A stretch of DNA of 64,000 nt from Bowmanella dokdonensis (GTDB lineage Bacteria; Pseudomonadota; Gammaproteobacteria; Enterobacterales; Alteromonadaceae), in NCBI RefSeq assembly GCF_017254865.1, contig NZ_JAFKCV010000006.1, positions 174,111 through 238,110 on the forward strand, written 5' to 3'. The notes below the pieces were generated by a model. It ran no database searches. It was not told where the DNA came from and saw nothing but the letters and a program-made list of their open reading frames with translations. Below are positions 1 through 9,534 of this stretch, piece by piece. Every line of letters starts with the position of its first letter. Position 1 is the first letter of the stretch. The position numbers and the translations under genes are program-made.

Positions 1-150
1 GACCGTAGGCGGCACCGCCTGACCTCTTTCCCTCCGGCCTGGTGATGACTGGGCCAGGGGGTAAAAGTTTGTTATTTTTCATGCACAAAGCTTGATACTC
101 GGCTAATTTAATAGTTGGCCGTCAGTCATTGACAGGATCGCAGCATCTCC

Positions 151-2121
151 ATGTCCATCAAGATATCGTCTGATACCCTATTCGGTGCGTTCGCACTGTT
201 GTTCACCTGCCTTTTGCACGCCCAGCAGAATGAGCAGCCAGAGCTGTTTGAACTGTCCTTCGATGAACTGCTGGAAATGTCCGTGTCGGTGGCTACCGGT
301 GATGAAGAGCGGATCGGTCTGACCCCCGCGGTGGTCTCCAGTCTCAACTACGAGCAGATGCAGAGCATGGGTCTGCGCAAGGTGGAGGATGTGCTTAGTT
401 TCCTGCCGGGGGTGCAGGTACAAAAGACGGCCATCGGCACGACCACGGTAGGCATCCGCGGTCTGGTCGAGCCATTCAACCAGAAAGTGCTGTTTATGCT
501 GGACGGGGTACCCTACTGGCAGCCTTCCCACGGTGACAATGCCCTGTTGGGGATACCGGCCTCTGCCATCGAGCGGATTGAGGTTATCCGCGGTCCTGGC
601 GCCGTAATCTATGGCACCAACGCCTCGGCCGGCGTGATCAACATCGTTACCCGCAAACGGCAGGAGAAAACCCTGCAATTGCATGCCGGCTCAGAGAATG
701 AGCAGGGCGTTCAGGCATATGGGCGTTTTCAGCTCAAGGAAGGTTTGCACCTGGAACTGTCCGGCCAATGGCTGGATAGAGATGGCTTTACCGCTTCTTA
801 TACCAACCGCCCGCAACCGCCCTTCTTTCCCTCAGTACCGCCCCCGAATGCGGAATTTGAGCGGGGCTTTGAAAAGCGCAGCGCCATGTTGCAGTTGCAC
901 TGGCAGGATCTGGACCTGACCTTGCAGAGCTTTGAAACCCTTACCCAGGGACTGGCCGGACCCGCCGCCAGCACCAATCTGAGCGAGCTGAGATACCGCG
1001 GCGACCTGCTGGCCCTGAATTATTCACTGGACACCGCCTGGGGAGAGTTGGAGTGGTATACGGACTACAACCGCTTCTACCTGGAAATTGCCAATGACAA
1101 CCTGTTTGCCGGCCGGGAATTTGGTACACAGACCTTTAACGAGGGGGACAATAACTTTCGCTGGCGACTGGGCGGACAGTGGCGCGGACGATATAGCGAC
1201 AACATGAATCTGTTGTTGGGCGCAGAATGGGAACATCGGCAGACCGGCCCCTACGAACAGCAGGATCGCCAGGGCCAGGTGCGGGTCACGGCTATGCCAG
1301 CGGCCAGTGTCCATGAGTCATCCCTGTTCGGCCAGTTGGATTACCACCGCGGCAACTGGCGCTGGTTGCTGGGCACCAGACTCGTCGACAATCAGAGTGC
1401 CGGCAGCAAGTGGTTGCCGCGTCTGTCGGTGGTCAATCGTCTCAGCCAGCACTCCTCACTGAAGTTCCTCTATGCTACAGGTTACAACGCGCCCAATCTG
1501 TTCCAGCAATATATCAATATCCCGCCCGGGGTAGTGTTGGGTTCAGAGGATCTGGTGGCTGAAAAGGTGGACTCCCTGGAGTTGGCGTACAGCTATCAGA
1601 CCGATACCCAGTTGCTGGTGATCAACGCCTACTACCTGAAGGCGGAAGACTTTATCCAGCGGGTGAGTAATGCCGCAGGCACCTCAGCCCAATACCGGAA
1701 TGCGGAAAACTTTTCCCGCCACGGAGTGGAAGTGGACTGGCAACGCAGCTGGCCCAGCTTCACCTTGCTGGCCAATGCCGCCTATCAGCCCGATGCAGGC
1801 GATCGCAAGGAGGATGATCTCAGCGCCTATTTCTTTGCCGATCTGACCGCCTCCCTGGGAGTCAATTACTACCTGGACGCCAACAGCCAACTGGGCGCTT
1901 CGTGGCGTTATATCGCCCAGCATGCCGCTGCCTCACAGGCTTATTTGCTTAACGTCAGTTATCAGTACCAGTGGGATGGACACAGCCTGACACTGAGTGC
2001 AGAGAACCTGCTGGGAGAAACCCTGCAATATGCAGATGTGCAGGATTTTATCGACAACCGGGTCATCCCGGGCAACGACGGCAGCCGCCTGTGGTTCCTC
2101 CGCTACGGCTACCGCTTCTGA
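151..2121 (+). CDS. TonB-dependent outer-membrane receptor
   Basis: A 656-residue outer-membrane receptor that would import a scarce nutrient using TonB energy; the ligand cannot be read from the sequence. Residues 1-24 form a signal peptide ending LLHA. A DELLEM segment near residue 37 is a common N-terminal feature of Vibrio/Alteromonas receptors. The plug domain covers about 50-170 and holds the conserved IRGPGAVIYG stretch near 145. The remainder has the alternating aromatic pattern of a beta barrel and ends YGYRF, with the terminal Phe expected for BAM-dependent insertion. It converges on the lipoprotein gene, with a gap of only 10 bases. I saw no clear Fur or riboswitch element upstream. 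Confidence 0.93.
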   Translation: MSIKISSDTLFGAFALLFTCLLHAQQNEQPELFELSFDELLEMSVSVATGDEERIGLTPAVVSSLNYEQMQSMGLRKVEDVLSFLPGVQVQKTAIGTTTVGIRGLVEPFNQKVLFMLDGVPYWQPSHGDNALLGIPASAIERIEVIRGPGAVIYGTNASAGVINIVTRKRQEKTLQLHAGSENEQGVQAYGRFQLKEGLHLELSGQWLDRDGFTASYTNRPQPPFFPSVPPPNAEFERGFEKRSAMLQLHWQDLDLTLQSFETLTQGLAGPAASTNLSELRYRGDLLALNYSLDTAWGELEWYTDYNRFYLEIANDNLFAGREFGTQTFNEGDNNFRWRLGGQWRGRYSDNMNLLLGAEWEHRQTGPYEQQDRQGQVRVTAMPAASVHESSLFGQLDYHRGNWRWLLGTRLVDNQSAGSKWLPRLSVVNRLSQHSSLKFLYATGYNAPNLFQQYINIPPGVVLGSEDLVAEKVDSLELAYSYQTDTQLLVINAYYLKAEDFIQRVSNAAGTSAQYRNAENFSRHGVEVDWQRSWPSFTLLANAAYQPDAGDRKEDDLSAYFFADLTASLGVNYYLDANSQLGASWRYIAQHAAASQAYLLNVSYQYQWDGHSLTLSAENLLGETLQYADVQDFIDNRVIPGNDGSRLWFLRYGYRF

Positions 2122-2131
2122 GGGATCCGGG

Positions 2132-3928
2132 TTATTGCAGATTCACTGCCAGGGCGAGTTCCGATTCAATCCCTTGCGGGGTGACTGCGTGGATCAGGAT
2201 ACTGGCCTTTGTCGCGCTGTCGGATTGCTGGAGATTGTTGAGCAACTCGAACCTCAGGCTGACCCCTTTGCCACGTTGTGGGGTATTGGGTACGGTAAAC
2301 GCCGTTGTGCCGTCCAGCAAACCTGCATCGGTGCTGATCTCAATCTGAGTTTGGGCTGGCAGGGGGTTGCCGGCCTGATCAGTCATCTGCAGGACAAACT
2401 CCCGTTGTTCCCCTCTGGCAATAGTCAGTTCAGGCTCAGTGCCCATACCAAAGTTGCTGAATAATATACTGTCGCCTTCCACTATGCTCAGGTAAGCATC
2501 AGAACCCGACAGAGTCAGAACCAGTGCCTTGCGGATTACCGCATTTTCCTGCTGCCCGGCACACAGGTCAGAGTGGAGACAGGGAAAACCGTTAAATAAC
2601 CCATCCGCCGGATCAAATTGCTGATTGCCATTGTTATCGACAAACACCTCTCCCGCCTCCCACTGGCCATCTTCATCGCTATCCAGCCAGGCTTCACTCA
2701 TGTCGATAAAACCGGTACTGGCCATCTGGGGGGTACAGCCTGGGAAGATCCCGTTAAAACCATGATCCAGGCAGTCGTATAGGGCCTGACCATCAACGGT
2801 ATCGAATACGTTGTTGCCGTTGGCATCGAGCAGGGTTTCGCGCCCCACGGCATAAGCCAGTATCGTGACCCTGCCATCCTGAGGCTTGGGATGCGTACTC
2901 AACCAGGCCACGGAGCAGCCGCCGTCCTGAGTCGTGCAGTGGCTCTGGATTTGGCCGCCTTCGGCAGTAAAATTTATCACCGTGCCATCGGGGACCGGAT
3001 TATTGAAACTGTCAGACAATCTGACCGACAGACTGGCCTGGGCGTCGTTAAAATCCCAACCCTCCAGGTTGAAGCTGTCGGTGGCCAGGGACATACTGTC
3101 CTGATCGGCAAGCCCCGTATTTACGCTAAGCAGGTCAGACTGAGTGCTGAGCTGGACACCGTCCTGACCGGACGTAGTGGCGGTAATCCGCACCACTGTC
3201 GGGGTTGTACCGGCAACGACCCGGGTGCTGACCAGTCCTTCTTCATTGCTCAACGCCTGTTCAGGATCAAGATACAGCCCCCCTGCAGAAGTGCTGCTGG
3301 TGAAGCTGACCTGTTGCTGGGCGAGTGAATTACCCAGTTCGCCTGTGACCTGGAACTGCAGCACGGCACTGGACTCATTGCCCTGCCCACCGGTGCCCTG
3401 AATCAGGATATTCTGTGGCGTTGCCGACACAAAGCTGATGGACCCCAGCCCTTCGGCAGCAATACTGATACTTTGCTGCAGGCTGAGCGTCTCATCCTCC
3501 AGTTCCAGTGTGGCGCTGATAACATCGGTGCTGCCGTTGGCGCCGGCACAACTGATGTCCTCATAAGCAGCATTGGCAACGCCGTTTACTGTCTGCACCT
3601 GGGTATCCAGCACTGCGTCGCCGGCTGTCACGCAAGGGGAGCTGAACTGAACAGTGGCGGCTTGGCTAACGGGATCACCGTTTTCATCCGCCACACCGAC
3701 GCTCAGTCCCAGGGTGCCACCGGCCGAGATCTGTACCTGACCGTCCACCGGAGCCAGGCTGATGCCCATCTGCCCATCCACAAACTGTCCCTGTTCATTG
3801 AAATGCCCCAACCTGACAGACTGCACGTCCGTGCCGGGGTTAAAAGGATCCGGGCCGTTGTCTCCCGAGGTGCCATTACAGCCGGACAGGGCCCACAGGC
3901 AAAAAAGCGGCAAAAGGCGGATAAGCAT
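2132..3928 (-). CDS. Ig-like (Big-1 type) repeat lipoprotein
   Basis: A 598-residue surface or periplasmic lipoprotein. The N-terminus is a lipoprotein signal with lipobox LSGC (Cys17), followed by a Gly/Asn/Asp-rich linker. At least two segments (about 170-265 and 285-365) have the pattern of bacterial Ig-like Big-1/invasin repeats, in which the protein supplies 'variable region' phrases such as GNSLAQQQVSFTS and NNPVPDGTVINFTA. Two Asp/Asn-rich loops, DANGNNVFD and DSDEDGQWEAGE, resemble EF-hand or dockerin-like calcium sites. Function is unknown; adhesion or matrix binding is an inference. It is transcribed away from darP and toward the TonB receptor. The start was placed so that the lipobox falls at the usual distance. 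Confidence 0.75.
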   Translation of the reverse strand: MLIRLLPLFCLWALSGCNGTSGDNGPDPFNPGTDVQSVRLGHFNEQGQFVDGQMGISLAPVDGQVQISAGGTLGLSVGVADENGDPVSQAATVQFSSPCVTAGDAVLDTQVQTVNGVANAAYEDISCAGANGSTDVISATLELEDETLSLQQSISIAAEGLGSISFVSATPQNILIQGTGGQGNESSAVLQFQVTGELGNSLAQQQVSFTSSTSAGGLYLDPEQALSNEEGLVSTRVVAGTTPTVVRITATTSGQDGVQLSTQSDLLSVNTGLADQDSMSLATDSFNLEGWDFNDAQASLSVRLSDSFNNPVPDGTVINFTAEGGQIQSHCTTQDGGCSVAWLSTHPKPQDGRVTILAYAVGRETLLDANGNNVFDTVDGQALYDCLDHGFNGIFPGCTPQMASTGFIDMSEAWLDSDEDGQWEAGEVFVDNNGNQQFDPADGLFNGFPCLHSDLCAGQQENAVIRKALVLTLSGSDAYLSIVEGDSILFSNFGMGTEPELTIARGEQREFVLQMTDQAGNPLPAQTQIEISTDAGLLDGTTAFTVPNTPQRGKGVSLRFELLNNLQQSDSATKASILIHAVTPQGIESELALAVNLQ

Positions 3929-3934
3929 AAGAAT

Positions 3935-4441
3935 TCACTCCTGAATATTGTCTTTCAGGTACTGAAAGATTTCCCTGGCAGATTTGGGCGGTTTGTTCTG
4001 CGTTTGTTCCTTTTGGGCCTGGCGATGAAGCTGCCGAAGCTTCTGGCGCTCGATAGCGGGATATTGCTCCACCAGCCGGTCAATGACGGGATCGCCCTTG
4101 GCCACCAGTTCGTCGCGCAGTTTCTCCAGCTTGTGGAATTTGGCGGTGGCCTGCTGATGTTTGTTCTCCAAGAGATCCAGCGCCTGCTGTATGGGCTCCA
4201 CATCGCGGTTACGCATCAGCTTACCGATAAACTGCAGTTGCCGGCGAAAACCTTCTTTCTTGCGGTTGATGCGTCTGGCCAGCACCACCGCATCCTTCAG
4301 CTCCTGGTCCATGGGAATTTTGGCCAGGGCGGCCGGGCCCAGATCGACCAGCTTTTCGCCCAGTTTCTGCAAGTCGTGGCTCTCGTTTTTGAGCTGCGTC
4401 CTGCTTTTAAAATCTAAATCCTGTTGGTCCGATTCGGTCAT
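3935..4441 (-). CDS. darP: Ribosome-associated protein DarP (YjgA)
   Basis: A 168-residue highly charged, helical protein of the YjgA/DarP family. Known members bind late 50S precursors and promote their maturation. The characteristic LVDLGPAALAKIPMDQEL segment is followed by ARRINRKKEGFRRQLQFIGK and a long coiled-coil-like tail, and the length matches the family. It is divergent from pmbA with 63 bases between the starts, an arrangement also typical of gammaproteobacteria (yjgA-pmbA). The downstream lipoprotein gene starts 6 bases after its stop, so the two may be cotranscribed. Confidence 0.93.
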   Translation of the reverse strand: MTESDQQDLDFKSRTQLKNESHDLQKLGEKLVDLGPAALAKIPMDQELKDAVVLARRINRKKEGFRRQLQFIGKLMRNRDVEPIQQALDLLENKHQQATAKFHKLEKLRDELVAKGDPVIDRLVEQYPAIERQKLRQLHRQAQKEQTQNKPPKSAREIFQYLKDNIQE

Positions 4442-4504
4442 CTTATGGTCTTTAATGATAAACTAACGGTTCAATTGTAACCTTTTGAGCAAAACCAATA
4501 CCAC

Positions 4505-5836
4505 ATGAATGCAGAACAAACGCTAGCAGAAGTCCAATCAGTGGTTGACGATGTGCTGGGTCTGGCCAGAAAACTCGGCGCCAGCCAGGCTGAAGCCAGT
4601 ATGAGCAAGGTGCAGGGGATCGCCGTATCCTCGCGTATGCAGCAGGTCGAAACCCTAGAATTCACCAACGACGGCGGTCTGGGTATTACTGTCTACGTGG
4701 GTAAGCGCAAGGGCAGTGCCTCCACCGCCGATCTGAGCCCGGCGGCGCTGAAGCTGACGGTGGAAAAAGCCATAGAAATCGCCCGCTATACCAGTGAAGA
4801 CGACTGCTCAGGTTTAGCCGATGCGGAACTGATCGCCACTGAATTCCCCGATCTGAATCTCTATCACCCGGTCGAGCTGGACGCCGAGGCCGGCATCGCC
4901 CAGGCCATTCTGGCCGAAAAAGCCGGTTTTGAGTCAGATCCGCGCATCCGTAATTCTGACGGAGCCTCCTACAATGCCAATCTCGGCGTCAAGGTCTATG
5001 GCAACAGTCATGGTATCAACGCCGGTTATCCCAGCAGCCGCTACAGCCTGAGTTGTGTGCTGATCGCCGAAGAGAATGGCGATATGCAGCGCGACTATGC
5101 CTACAGCATCAGCCGCGAAGCGGACAGGCTCAGCAGCCCTGAGCAGATAGGCCGGGAAGCGGCCCAGGCAACTTTATCCCGCCTGGGGGGACGCAAAATT
5201 AAAACGGCCAGAGTGCCGGTCATTTTTCACCGTGAGATCGCCTCCAGCCTGTTTGGTCATCTGGTCTCCGCCATCAGCGGTGGCAGTTTATACCGCAAGT
5301 CCTCTTTTCTGCTGGATCATCTGGGCAAACAAATCCTGCCAGACTGGAGCAGAATAGAGGAACGCCCCTATCTGCCCAAGGGACTGGCCAGCTCAAGCTT
5401 CGACCATGAAGGGGTCCAGACTCGGGATCTGGATATTATCGAGCAGGGCGTATTGCAGCATTACCTGCTGACCAGTTACTCGGCCCGCAAGCTCGGCTTG
5501 CGCAGCAACGGCCATGCCGGCGGCATCCACAACTGGCTGGTCGGGTCATCAGGTCAGGATTTCGAGCAGTTGCTCAAAGAGATGGGCAAAGGTCTGCTGG
5601 TTACCGAGCTGATGGGTCAGGGAGTGAATATCGTTAATGGAGACTACTCCCGGGGGGCGGCAGGTTTCTGGGTGGAAGACGGGCAGATTCAATACCCGGT
5701 ACACGAAGTCACCATCGCCGGCAACCTCAAGCAGATGCTGCTGGGTATTCAGGCCATCGGCACGGATACGGAGAAGCGCGGTGCCGTGCAGACTGGCTCA
5801 GTGCTGATTGACAATATGCAGGTGGCGGGCGATTGA
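4505..5836 (+). CDS. pmbA: Metalloprotease subunit PmbA (TldE)
   Basis: A 443-residue PmbA/TldE subunit, the partner of TldD in a heterodimeric zinc protease. In E. coli this protease acts on microcin B17 precursor and on CcdA. The sequence shows the family core, including the glycine-rich C-terminal half ([21 protein letters not shown]) and [13 protein letters not shown]. As expected for the E-type subunit it lacks the HExxxH zinc motif carried by TldD. tldD is not in this window. It is divergent from darP and convergent with arcA, across a 72-base palindromic gap. Confidence 0.95.
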   Translation: MNAEQTLAEVQSVVDDVLGLARKLGASQAEASMSKVQGIAVSSRMQQVETLEFTNDGGLGITVYVGKRKGSASTADLSPAALKLTVEKAIEIARYTSEDDCSGLADAELIATEFPDLNLYHPVELDAEAGIAQAILAEKAGFESDPRIRNSDGASYNANLGVKVYGNSHGINAGYPSSRYSLSCVLIAEENGDMQRDYAYSISREADRLSSPEQIGREAAQATLSRLGGRKIKTARVPVIFHREIASSLFGHLVSAISGGSLYRKSSFLLDHLGKQILPDWSRIEERPYLPKGLASSSFDHEGVQTRDLDIIEQGVLQHYLLTSYSARKLGLRSNGHAGGIHNWLVGSSGQDFEQLLKEMGKGLLVTELMGQGVNIVNGDYSRGAAGFWVEDGQIQYPVHEVTIAGNLKQMLLGIQAIGTDTEKRGAVQTGSVLIDNMQVAGD

Positions 5837-5911
5837 GAAGTGAACAGTTGTCAGTTTTCAGTGAACAGGGTTCTTGCTGATAACTGACAACTGCCGTCTG
5901 ATAACTTCTCA
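5835..5911. terminator. Palindromic intergenic region between convergent pmbA and arcA
   Basis: The whole gap between the two stop codons is one imperfect palindrome. CAGTTGTCAGTT is matched by AACTGACAACTG, and the outer arms GAGAAGT and ACTTCTC also pair. There is no strong T-run, so a role as bidirectional terminator is an inference from its position between converging genes. Confidence 0.45.
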
Positions 5912-6616
5912 GGCGTCGACAGCGCCACAGAAGCGATAGCCCTCACCATGGACGGTGACAATCAGTTCTTCCGCATTGGGCTCGGATTCGAAATGCTTGC
6001 GGATACGACGAATGGTCACATCGACGGTTCTGTCGTTGGGACGCAGTTCACGACCGGTCATTTCCATGATCAGCTGTTCCCGGGTCAGTATTTTACCGGG
6101 ATGACGCAGGAACAGGTGCAGGGCCCTGAATTCACTGCGCGGGAGGCGAAATTCTGTACCCTTGGGGCTGATCAGGCTGCGGCTGTCTCCGTCCAGTACC
6201 CAGCCGTTGAAGCTGACCTTGCTGGGCAAATCATCATCTTCATTGGAGTTCAGAGTCCGCGACAGCAGGTTTCTGGCCCGGATGGTCAGTTCTCTCGGAT
6301 TAAAAGGTTTGGTCAGGTAATCATCGGCACCGATCTCCAGACCCAGGATACGGTCCACATCATTGTCCCGTCCGGTGAGGAAGATCAGGCCCACGTTCTT
6401 GCGATCCCTGACTTCCCTGGCCAGGATCAGGCCGTTCTTACCCGGCAGGTTAATGTCCATGATCACCAGGTTGATGTTGTGATCGGCAAAGGTCTGGTGC
6501 ATTTCTTCACCATTTTCCGCTTCAAACACCTGATAGCCTTCAGCTTCAAACAGGCTTTTCAGGGTCGTCCGGGTGACCACCTCGTCTTCTACGATCAGAA
6601 TATTTGGAGTCTGCAT
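5909..6616 (-). CDS. arcA: Aerobic respiration control response regulator ArcA
   Basis: A 235-residue OmpR-family response regulator that closely follows E. coli ArcA through the receiver domain ([12 protein letters not shown] at the start, [19 protein letters not shown] later). Asp54 in [12 protein letters not shown] is the phosphorylation site, and the Lys and Thr switch residues are present. The C-terminal winged helix runs from about 135 to 230. In the known system ArcB phosphorylates ArcA under low oxygen to repress aerobic metabolism. No arcB gene is next to it, as is usual. It is monocistronic and converges on pmbA. Confidence 0.96.
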   Translation of the reverse strand: MQTPNILIVEDEVVTRTTLKSLFEAEGYQVFEAENGEEMHQTFADHNINLVIMDINLPGKNGLILAREVRDRKNVGLIFLTGRDNDVDRILGLEIGADDYLTKPFNPRELTIRARNLLSRTLNSNEDDDLPSKVSFNGWVLDGDSRSLISPKGTEFRLPRSEFRALHLFLRHPGKILTREQLIMEMTGRELRPNDRTVDVTIRRIRKHFESEPNAEELIVTVHGEGYRFCGAVDA

Positions 6617-6661
6617 CTTTTCAATTCCACGCTTTGTTTTTTGAATACCAATTAGAGTAAC

Positions 6662-6680
6662 AGATAATGATCATTCTCAT
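6662..6680. promoter_or_regulatory. Possible Fur-box-like palindrome upstream of arcA
   Basis: GATAATGATCATTCTCAT lies about 45-65 bases upstream of the arcA start and resembles a Fur operator built from GATAAT-type hexamers, centred on AATGATCATT. The match is partial and could be chance. Confidence 0.25.
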
Positions 6681-6753
6681 AAGTCGCTGTTTGGCCTGGG
6701 GTTCCTTGCTTCTATTAGCGTAGTGCGTCAATTGTCCATTCTGACAGCGCCAG

Positions 6754-7290
6754 TCAGCGAAAATTCACCCGTTTCAACAGTGCCGAACTGAACTTGAGCT
6801 CTGTACTCTGGTACACCTCTTTGTTGAAAAAAATTTTCATCTTGGATTGCAGGGGCAGGATGGCCATCATGCCCCCCTTCTCGATGAAGTTCATGCTTTC
6901 GCCTATGGAGATGGTCTGCTGATTCAAGCCGGCCAGGGTCAGAAACAAGGCATCACTTTCCTGCTCCTGACTGACAAACAGCAGATGGCAATACTGCTCT
7001 TGTAATTGTTCGAGATCGGTTAGTTCCAGCAACTGAATGCGCCGGTTCTTCACCATCTGCCGGGCGGAATTGCGAAACACCCTGGCATGACCGAATCCAT
7101 TGTCCTCCATAAAGCAAAAATACACCGGCGCCGTCTGACTCTGTTCGTCGGCAAAGGTGGTGAAATTGACAATATGGAACAGAAAAGGTGCTCTGAGCTG
7201 TTCGGTGCTGAATCCCTGGGATGCCGGGACAAACCCTGCCCATATCAGCAGGAGCAGGCCAGCCAGCCGCACCGTTGTTGTCTCATTCAT
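6754..7290 (-). CDS. YfiR-like periplasmic protein (DUF4154)
   Basis: A 178-residue exported protein with a signal peptide of about 26 residues. It shows the YfiR/DUF4154 pattern: LRAPFLFHIVNFTTF near the N-terminus, HLLFVSQEQ in the middle, then TISIGESMNFIEKGGMMAILPLQSKMKIFFN and a C-terminal SSALLKRVNFR. In Pseudomonas, YfiR restrains the diguanylate cyclase YfiN from the periplasm. Here its start overlaps the stop of a histidine kinase by 4 bases (ATGA), so it probably modulates that kinase instead; this is an inference. Confidence 0.8.
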   Translation of the reverse strand: MNETTTVRLAGLLLLIWAGFVPASQGFSTEQLRAPFLFHIVNFTTFADEQSQTAPVYFCFMEDNGFGHARVFRNSARQMVKNRRIQLLELTDLEQLQEQYCHLLFVSQEQESDALFLTLAGLNQQTISIGESMNFIEKGGMMAILPLQSKMKIFFNKEVYQSTELKFSSALLKRVNFR

Positions 7291-8930
7291 GAACTTTTCG
7301 CCATCCCTGAAGCTTCGACGCGCCGGACCGGAAAGACGATCTGGAACTCCACCCCTTTGCCTTCCTCGCTGGTCACAGTAATCGAGCCGTTCAGAGCCTG
7401 AGTGACCAGGTTATACACCAGGTGCATACCCAGGCCGCTGCCCCCCTGTCCGCGCTTGGTGGTGACGAAGGGGTCGAAGATACGCTTGCACAGATGTTCG
7501 GGGATACCTTTACCGTTGTCCACATAGCGGATGCACAACTTGCTTTCGCCCTGCATCTCCACATAAATATCCACCAGGCCTTTTTCCATAAACTCGAAAC
7601 CGTGGATAACAGAATTCATGATCAGGTTGATCATAATCTGGTTGATGGGCCCTGCCTTGCTTTCTATATACAATTCGCGGCTGCAATATACCCGAATCTC
7701 GTGAGGCAGCTTCTTCAGCCTCGGACGCATGGAGAGCAGGATCTCATCCATCAGTTGGGTAAAGCAGAATACCCGGGTGCTCTCGCTGGTCTGGTCTACC
7801 GCCACCTGCTTAAAGCTGGATATCAACTCGGCCGCCCGATTGAGGTTACGGTAGATGATATTGAGGTTCTCTTCTCCCTCGTTGATAAATTTGGCCAGGG
7901 AACTGGCTTTGAGATTCTTGCTCTCAAAGTCTTTCTGCAGTTGGGCCAGCCTGTCCAGCATCATAGTCGAGGCCGTGACCCCAAGGCCAATGGGTGTGTT
8001 GACCTCGTGGGCGACGCCGGCAACCATATCCCCAAGAGAAGCCATTTTTTCGTTTTGCACTATCTGCCGCTGGAACTGGTGCAGCTTCTCCAGCGTCTGG
8101 ATAAGTTCTTTGTTGGCTTCTTTGAGGGCGATGGTACGTTGATTGACCTTCTCTTCCAGACTCAGGTTCAGCCGTCGATGTTCTTCCTCGGCCTCTTCCT
8201 GACGGCAGATATGCTCTTCGATTTTCTCTAACATGCCGTTGAAGGCGTTGGCCAGGATATCCAGTTCCTTGAGGTTGGACTTCTGCGCCCGGCTGGAATA
8301 ACTTTTCTTGCGGGAAATTTGCTGGACCAGGTCCACCAACCCTTCGATGGGGTGGGTAATGGATTTCTGCAGCCTCAGGGTCAGCAGGAAGCTGAAGACC
8401 AGTACCAGCAACAGCACAGACAGAGTGATAAAAACGGTATTGAGGGTCAGCTTGTTCAGTGCCTCTAATGAAGCGCGCAGATAGACGTAACCCACCAGGA
8501 TGCCATCCTGTCTGATGGGCTGGATCAGCTCCAGCGCGTCAGGGCCGAATACGGGCACAGAGAGAGTTTCAATTCTGTCAAACATGGCGCGCACCGGGGC
8601 CTGCCCGGTCTTATTGTAACTGGCAAAGAACTCCAGCTCATTGGCGGGGTTCAGCTTGTAAATATGGACATTGTGGATAAAGCCTGCGGCCGACAAGGCT
8701 TTGAGGTTCTGTTCCTCGGTAACATTGTCATTAAACACCACGCCACTGGCAGCGTTGTGGCTGATCAATTCGGCGAAGGTCGTGGCCTCGTCGATCATCT
8801 CTTCTTTGTAGTTGCTGATTTGCACGTACAGGGAAATGGCGGAGGCGAACAGCAAGGCAACAGTCGTGATGGACATCACAACCCAGATAAACAGGCTCTT
8901 TATGGAAAGGACTCGCTTATATTCCGCCAT
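7287..8930 (-). CDS. Membrane sensor histidine kinase with CHASE8-like domain
   Basis: A 547-residue kinase. A transmembrane helix lies near 13-35, followed by a periplasmic domain of CHASE8-like type (EEMIDEATTFAELISHNAASGVVFNDN). A second helix lies near 160-185, then a HAMP domain and a coiled coil. The HisKA motif is GVAHEVNTPIG, the N-box is MINLIMNSVIHGF, and the ATP-lid motifs are DNGKGIP and GSGLGMHLV. No receiver domain is attached and no response regulator is adjacent; ArcA is two genes away but has its own known kinase. It is translationally coupled to the YfiR-like gene, which suggests a sensor plus periplasmic modulator unit. Confidence 0.9.
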   Translation of the reverse strand: MAEYKRVLSIKSLFIWVVMSITTVALLFASAISLYVQISNYKEEMIDEATTFAELISHNAASGVVFNDNVTEEQNLKALSAAGFIHNVHIYKLNPANELEFFASYNKTGQAPVRAMFDRIETLSVPVFGPDALELIQPIRQDGILVGYVYLRASLEALNKLTLNTVFITLSVLLLVLVFSFLLTLRLQKSITHPIEGLVDLVQQISRKKSYSSRAQKSNLKELDILANAFNGMLEKIEEHICRQEEAEEEHRRLNLSLEEKVNQRTIALKEANKELIQTLEKLHQFQRQIVQNEKMASLGDMVAGVAHEVNTPIGLGVTASTMMLDRLAQLQKDFESKNLKASSLAKFINEGEENLNIIYRNLNRAAELISSFKQVAVDQTSESTRVFCFTQLMDEILLSMRPRLKKLPHEIRVYCSRELYIESKAGPINQIMINLIMNSVIHGFEFMEKGLVDIYVEMQGESKLCIRYVDNGKGIPEHLCKRIFDPFVTTKRGQGGSGLGMHLVYNLVTQALNGSITVTSEEGKGVEFQIVFPVRRVEASGMAKSS

Positions 8931-9240
8931 CGAATCGGGGTCAGCCTTGAGTTGCTTATATCGTTTTCTTATTCAAGCTTATCACCATATTGATACAATC
9001 TTCCGAAAAAGGAAAATCTTTGCAGGCAAATAGGCCTGAAACGCCAATGAATACGATGGCAAGGCATTCCTTAGAAGGAGAGTCTGTTCATCGTCTGTTG
9101 CAAAAAGACCGGTCAAAAACTGGCCCGTGACTACCGCCAAAACACCTTCTATCACCTTTGCAAGGGGAGCTGTTTCTTCCCAGCCTGAAGGGTTATGAAA
9201 AGACCTGTCCCGGCCCCTTAGCACACCGAGTTGCAAGATC
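8931..9240. other. Intergenic region, no gene seen
   Basis: About 310 bases lie between the histidine kinase start and the end of the small exported protein gene. I found no convincing reading frame, RNA gene or terminator. The longer minus-strand frame here runs antisense-free but out of frame into the next gene and has no family resemblance. Confidence 0.5.
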
Positions 9241-9534
9241 TCAGTAACGGACGATTTCGAGTAGCAGGCTTTCCTCAATACCAAGTTCAGCGGAAAGGCG
9301 ACGCAACTCCATCTGTCTGGCAGTCCTTTCACTTGCAGTTTGCGGCTCCTGCAGGAGGGGTTTGAAGTCGCTAAGGCATACACACAGCAATTGCCTGGGT
9401 TGGTCCTTGTCCAGCCTGGCCATCTTGTATATCAGATGCGGACAGGGCTGGCTTCGCTGTGGCGCCTGGATACATTGGTCCGGCACCGCCAGTGTCTGGG
9501 CGCTTAGCAACGCACCGAGCAGAAACACCCGCAT
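9241..9534 (-). CDS. Small exported Cys-containing protein, unknown function
   Basis: A 97-residue protein with a signal peptide of about 16 residues (MRVFLLGALLSAQTLA) and four mature Cys residues, which would suit a periplasmic disulfide-bonded fold. The C-terminal half is helical and charged (ERTARQMELRRLSAELGIEE). I do not recognise a family. The ATG follows the glgA stop with no gap, so it is almost certainly the third gene of a glgC-glgA operon. A role in glycogen metabolism is not implied, since the protein would be exported. Confidence 0.65.
   Translation of the reverse strand: MRVFLLGALLSAQTLAVPDQCIQAPQRSQPCPHLIYKMARLDKDQPRQLLCVCLSDFKPLLQEPQTASERTARQMELRRLSAELGIEESLLLEIVRY

Noticed and set aside
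1..150. Possible riboswitch or terminator before the TonB receptor
   Set aside because: Short GC-rich inverted pieces are present, but no cobalamin-type or other known core motif could be matched.
8982..9383. 133-residue minus-strand reading frame
   Set aside because: It overlaps the small exported protein gene out of frame and shows no domain or start signal.
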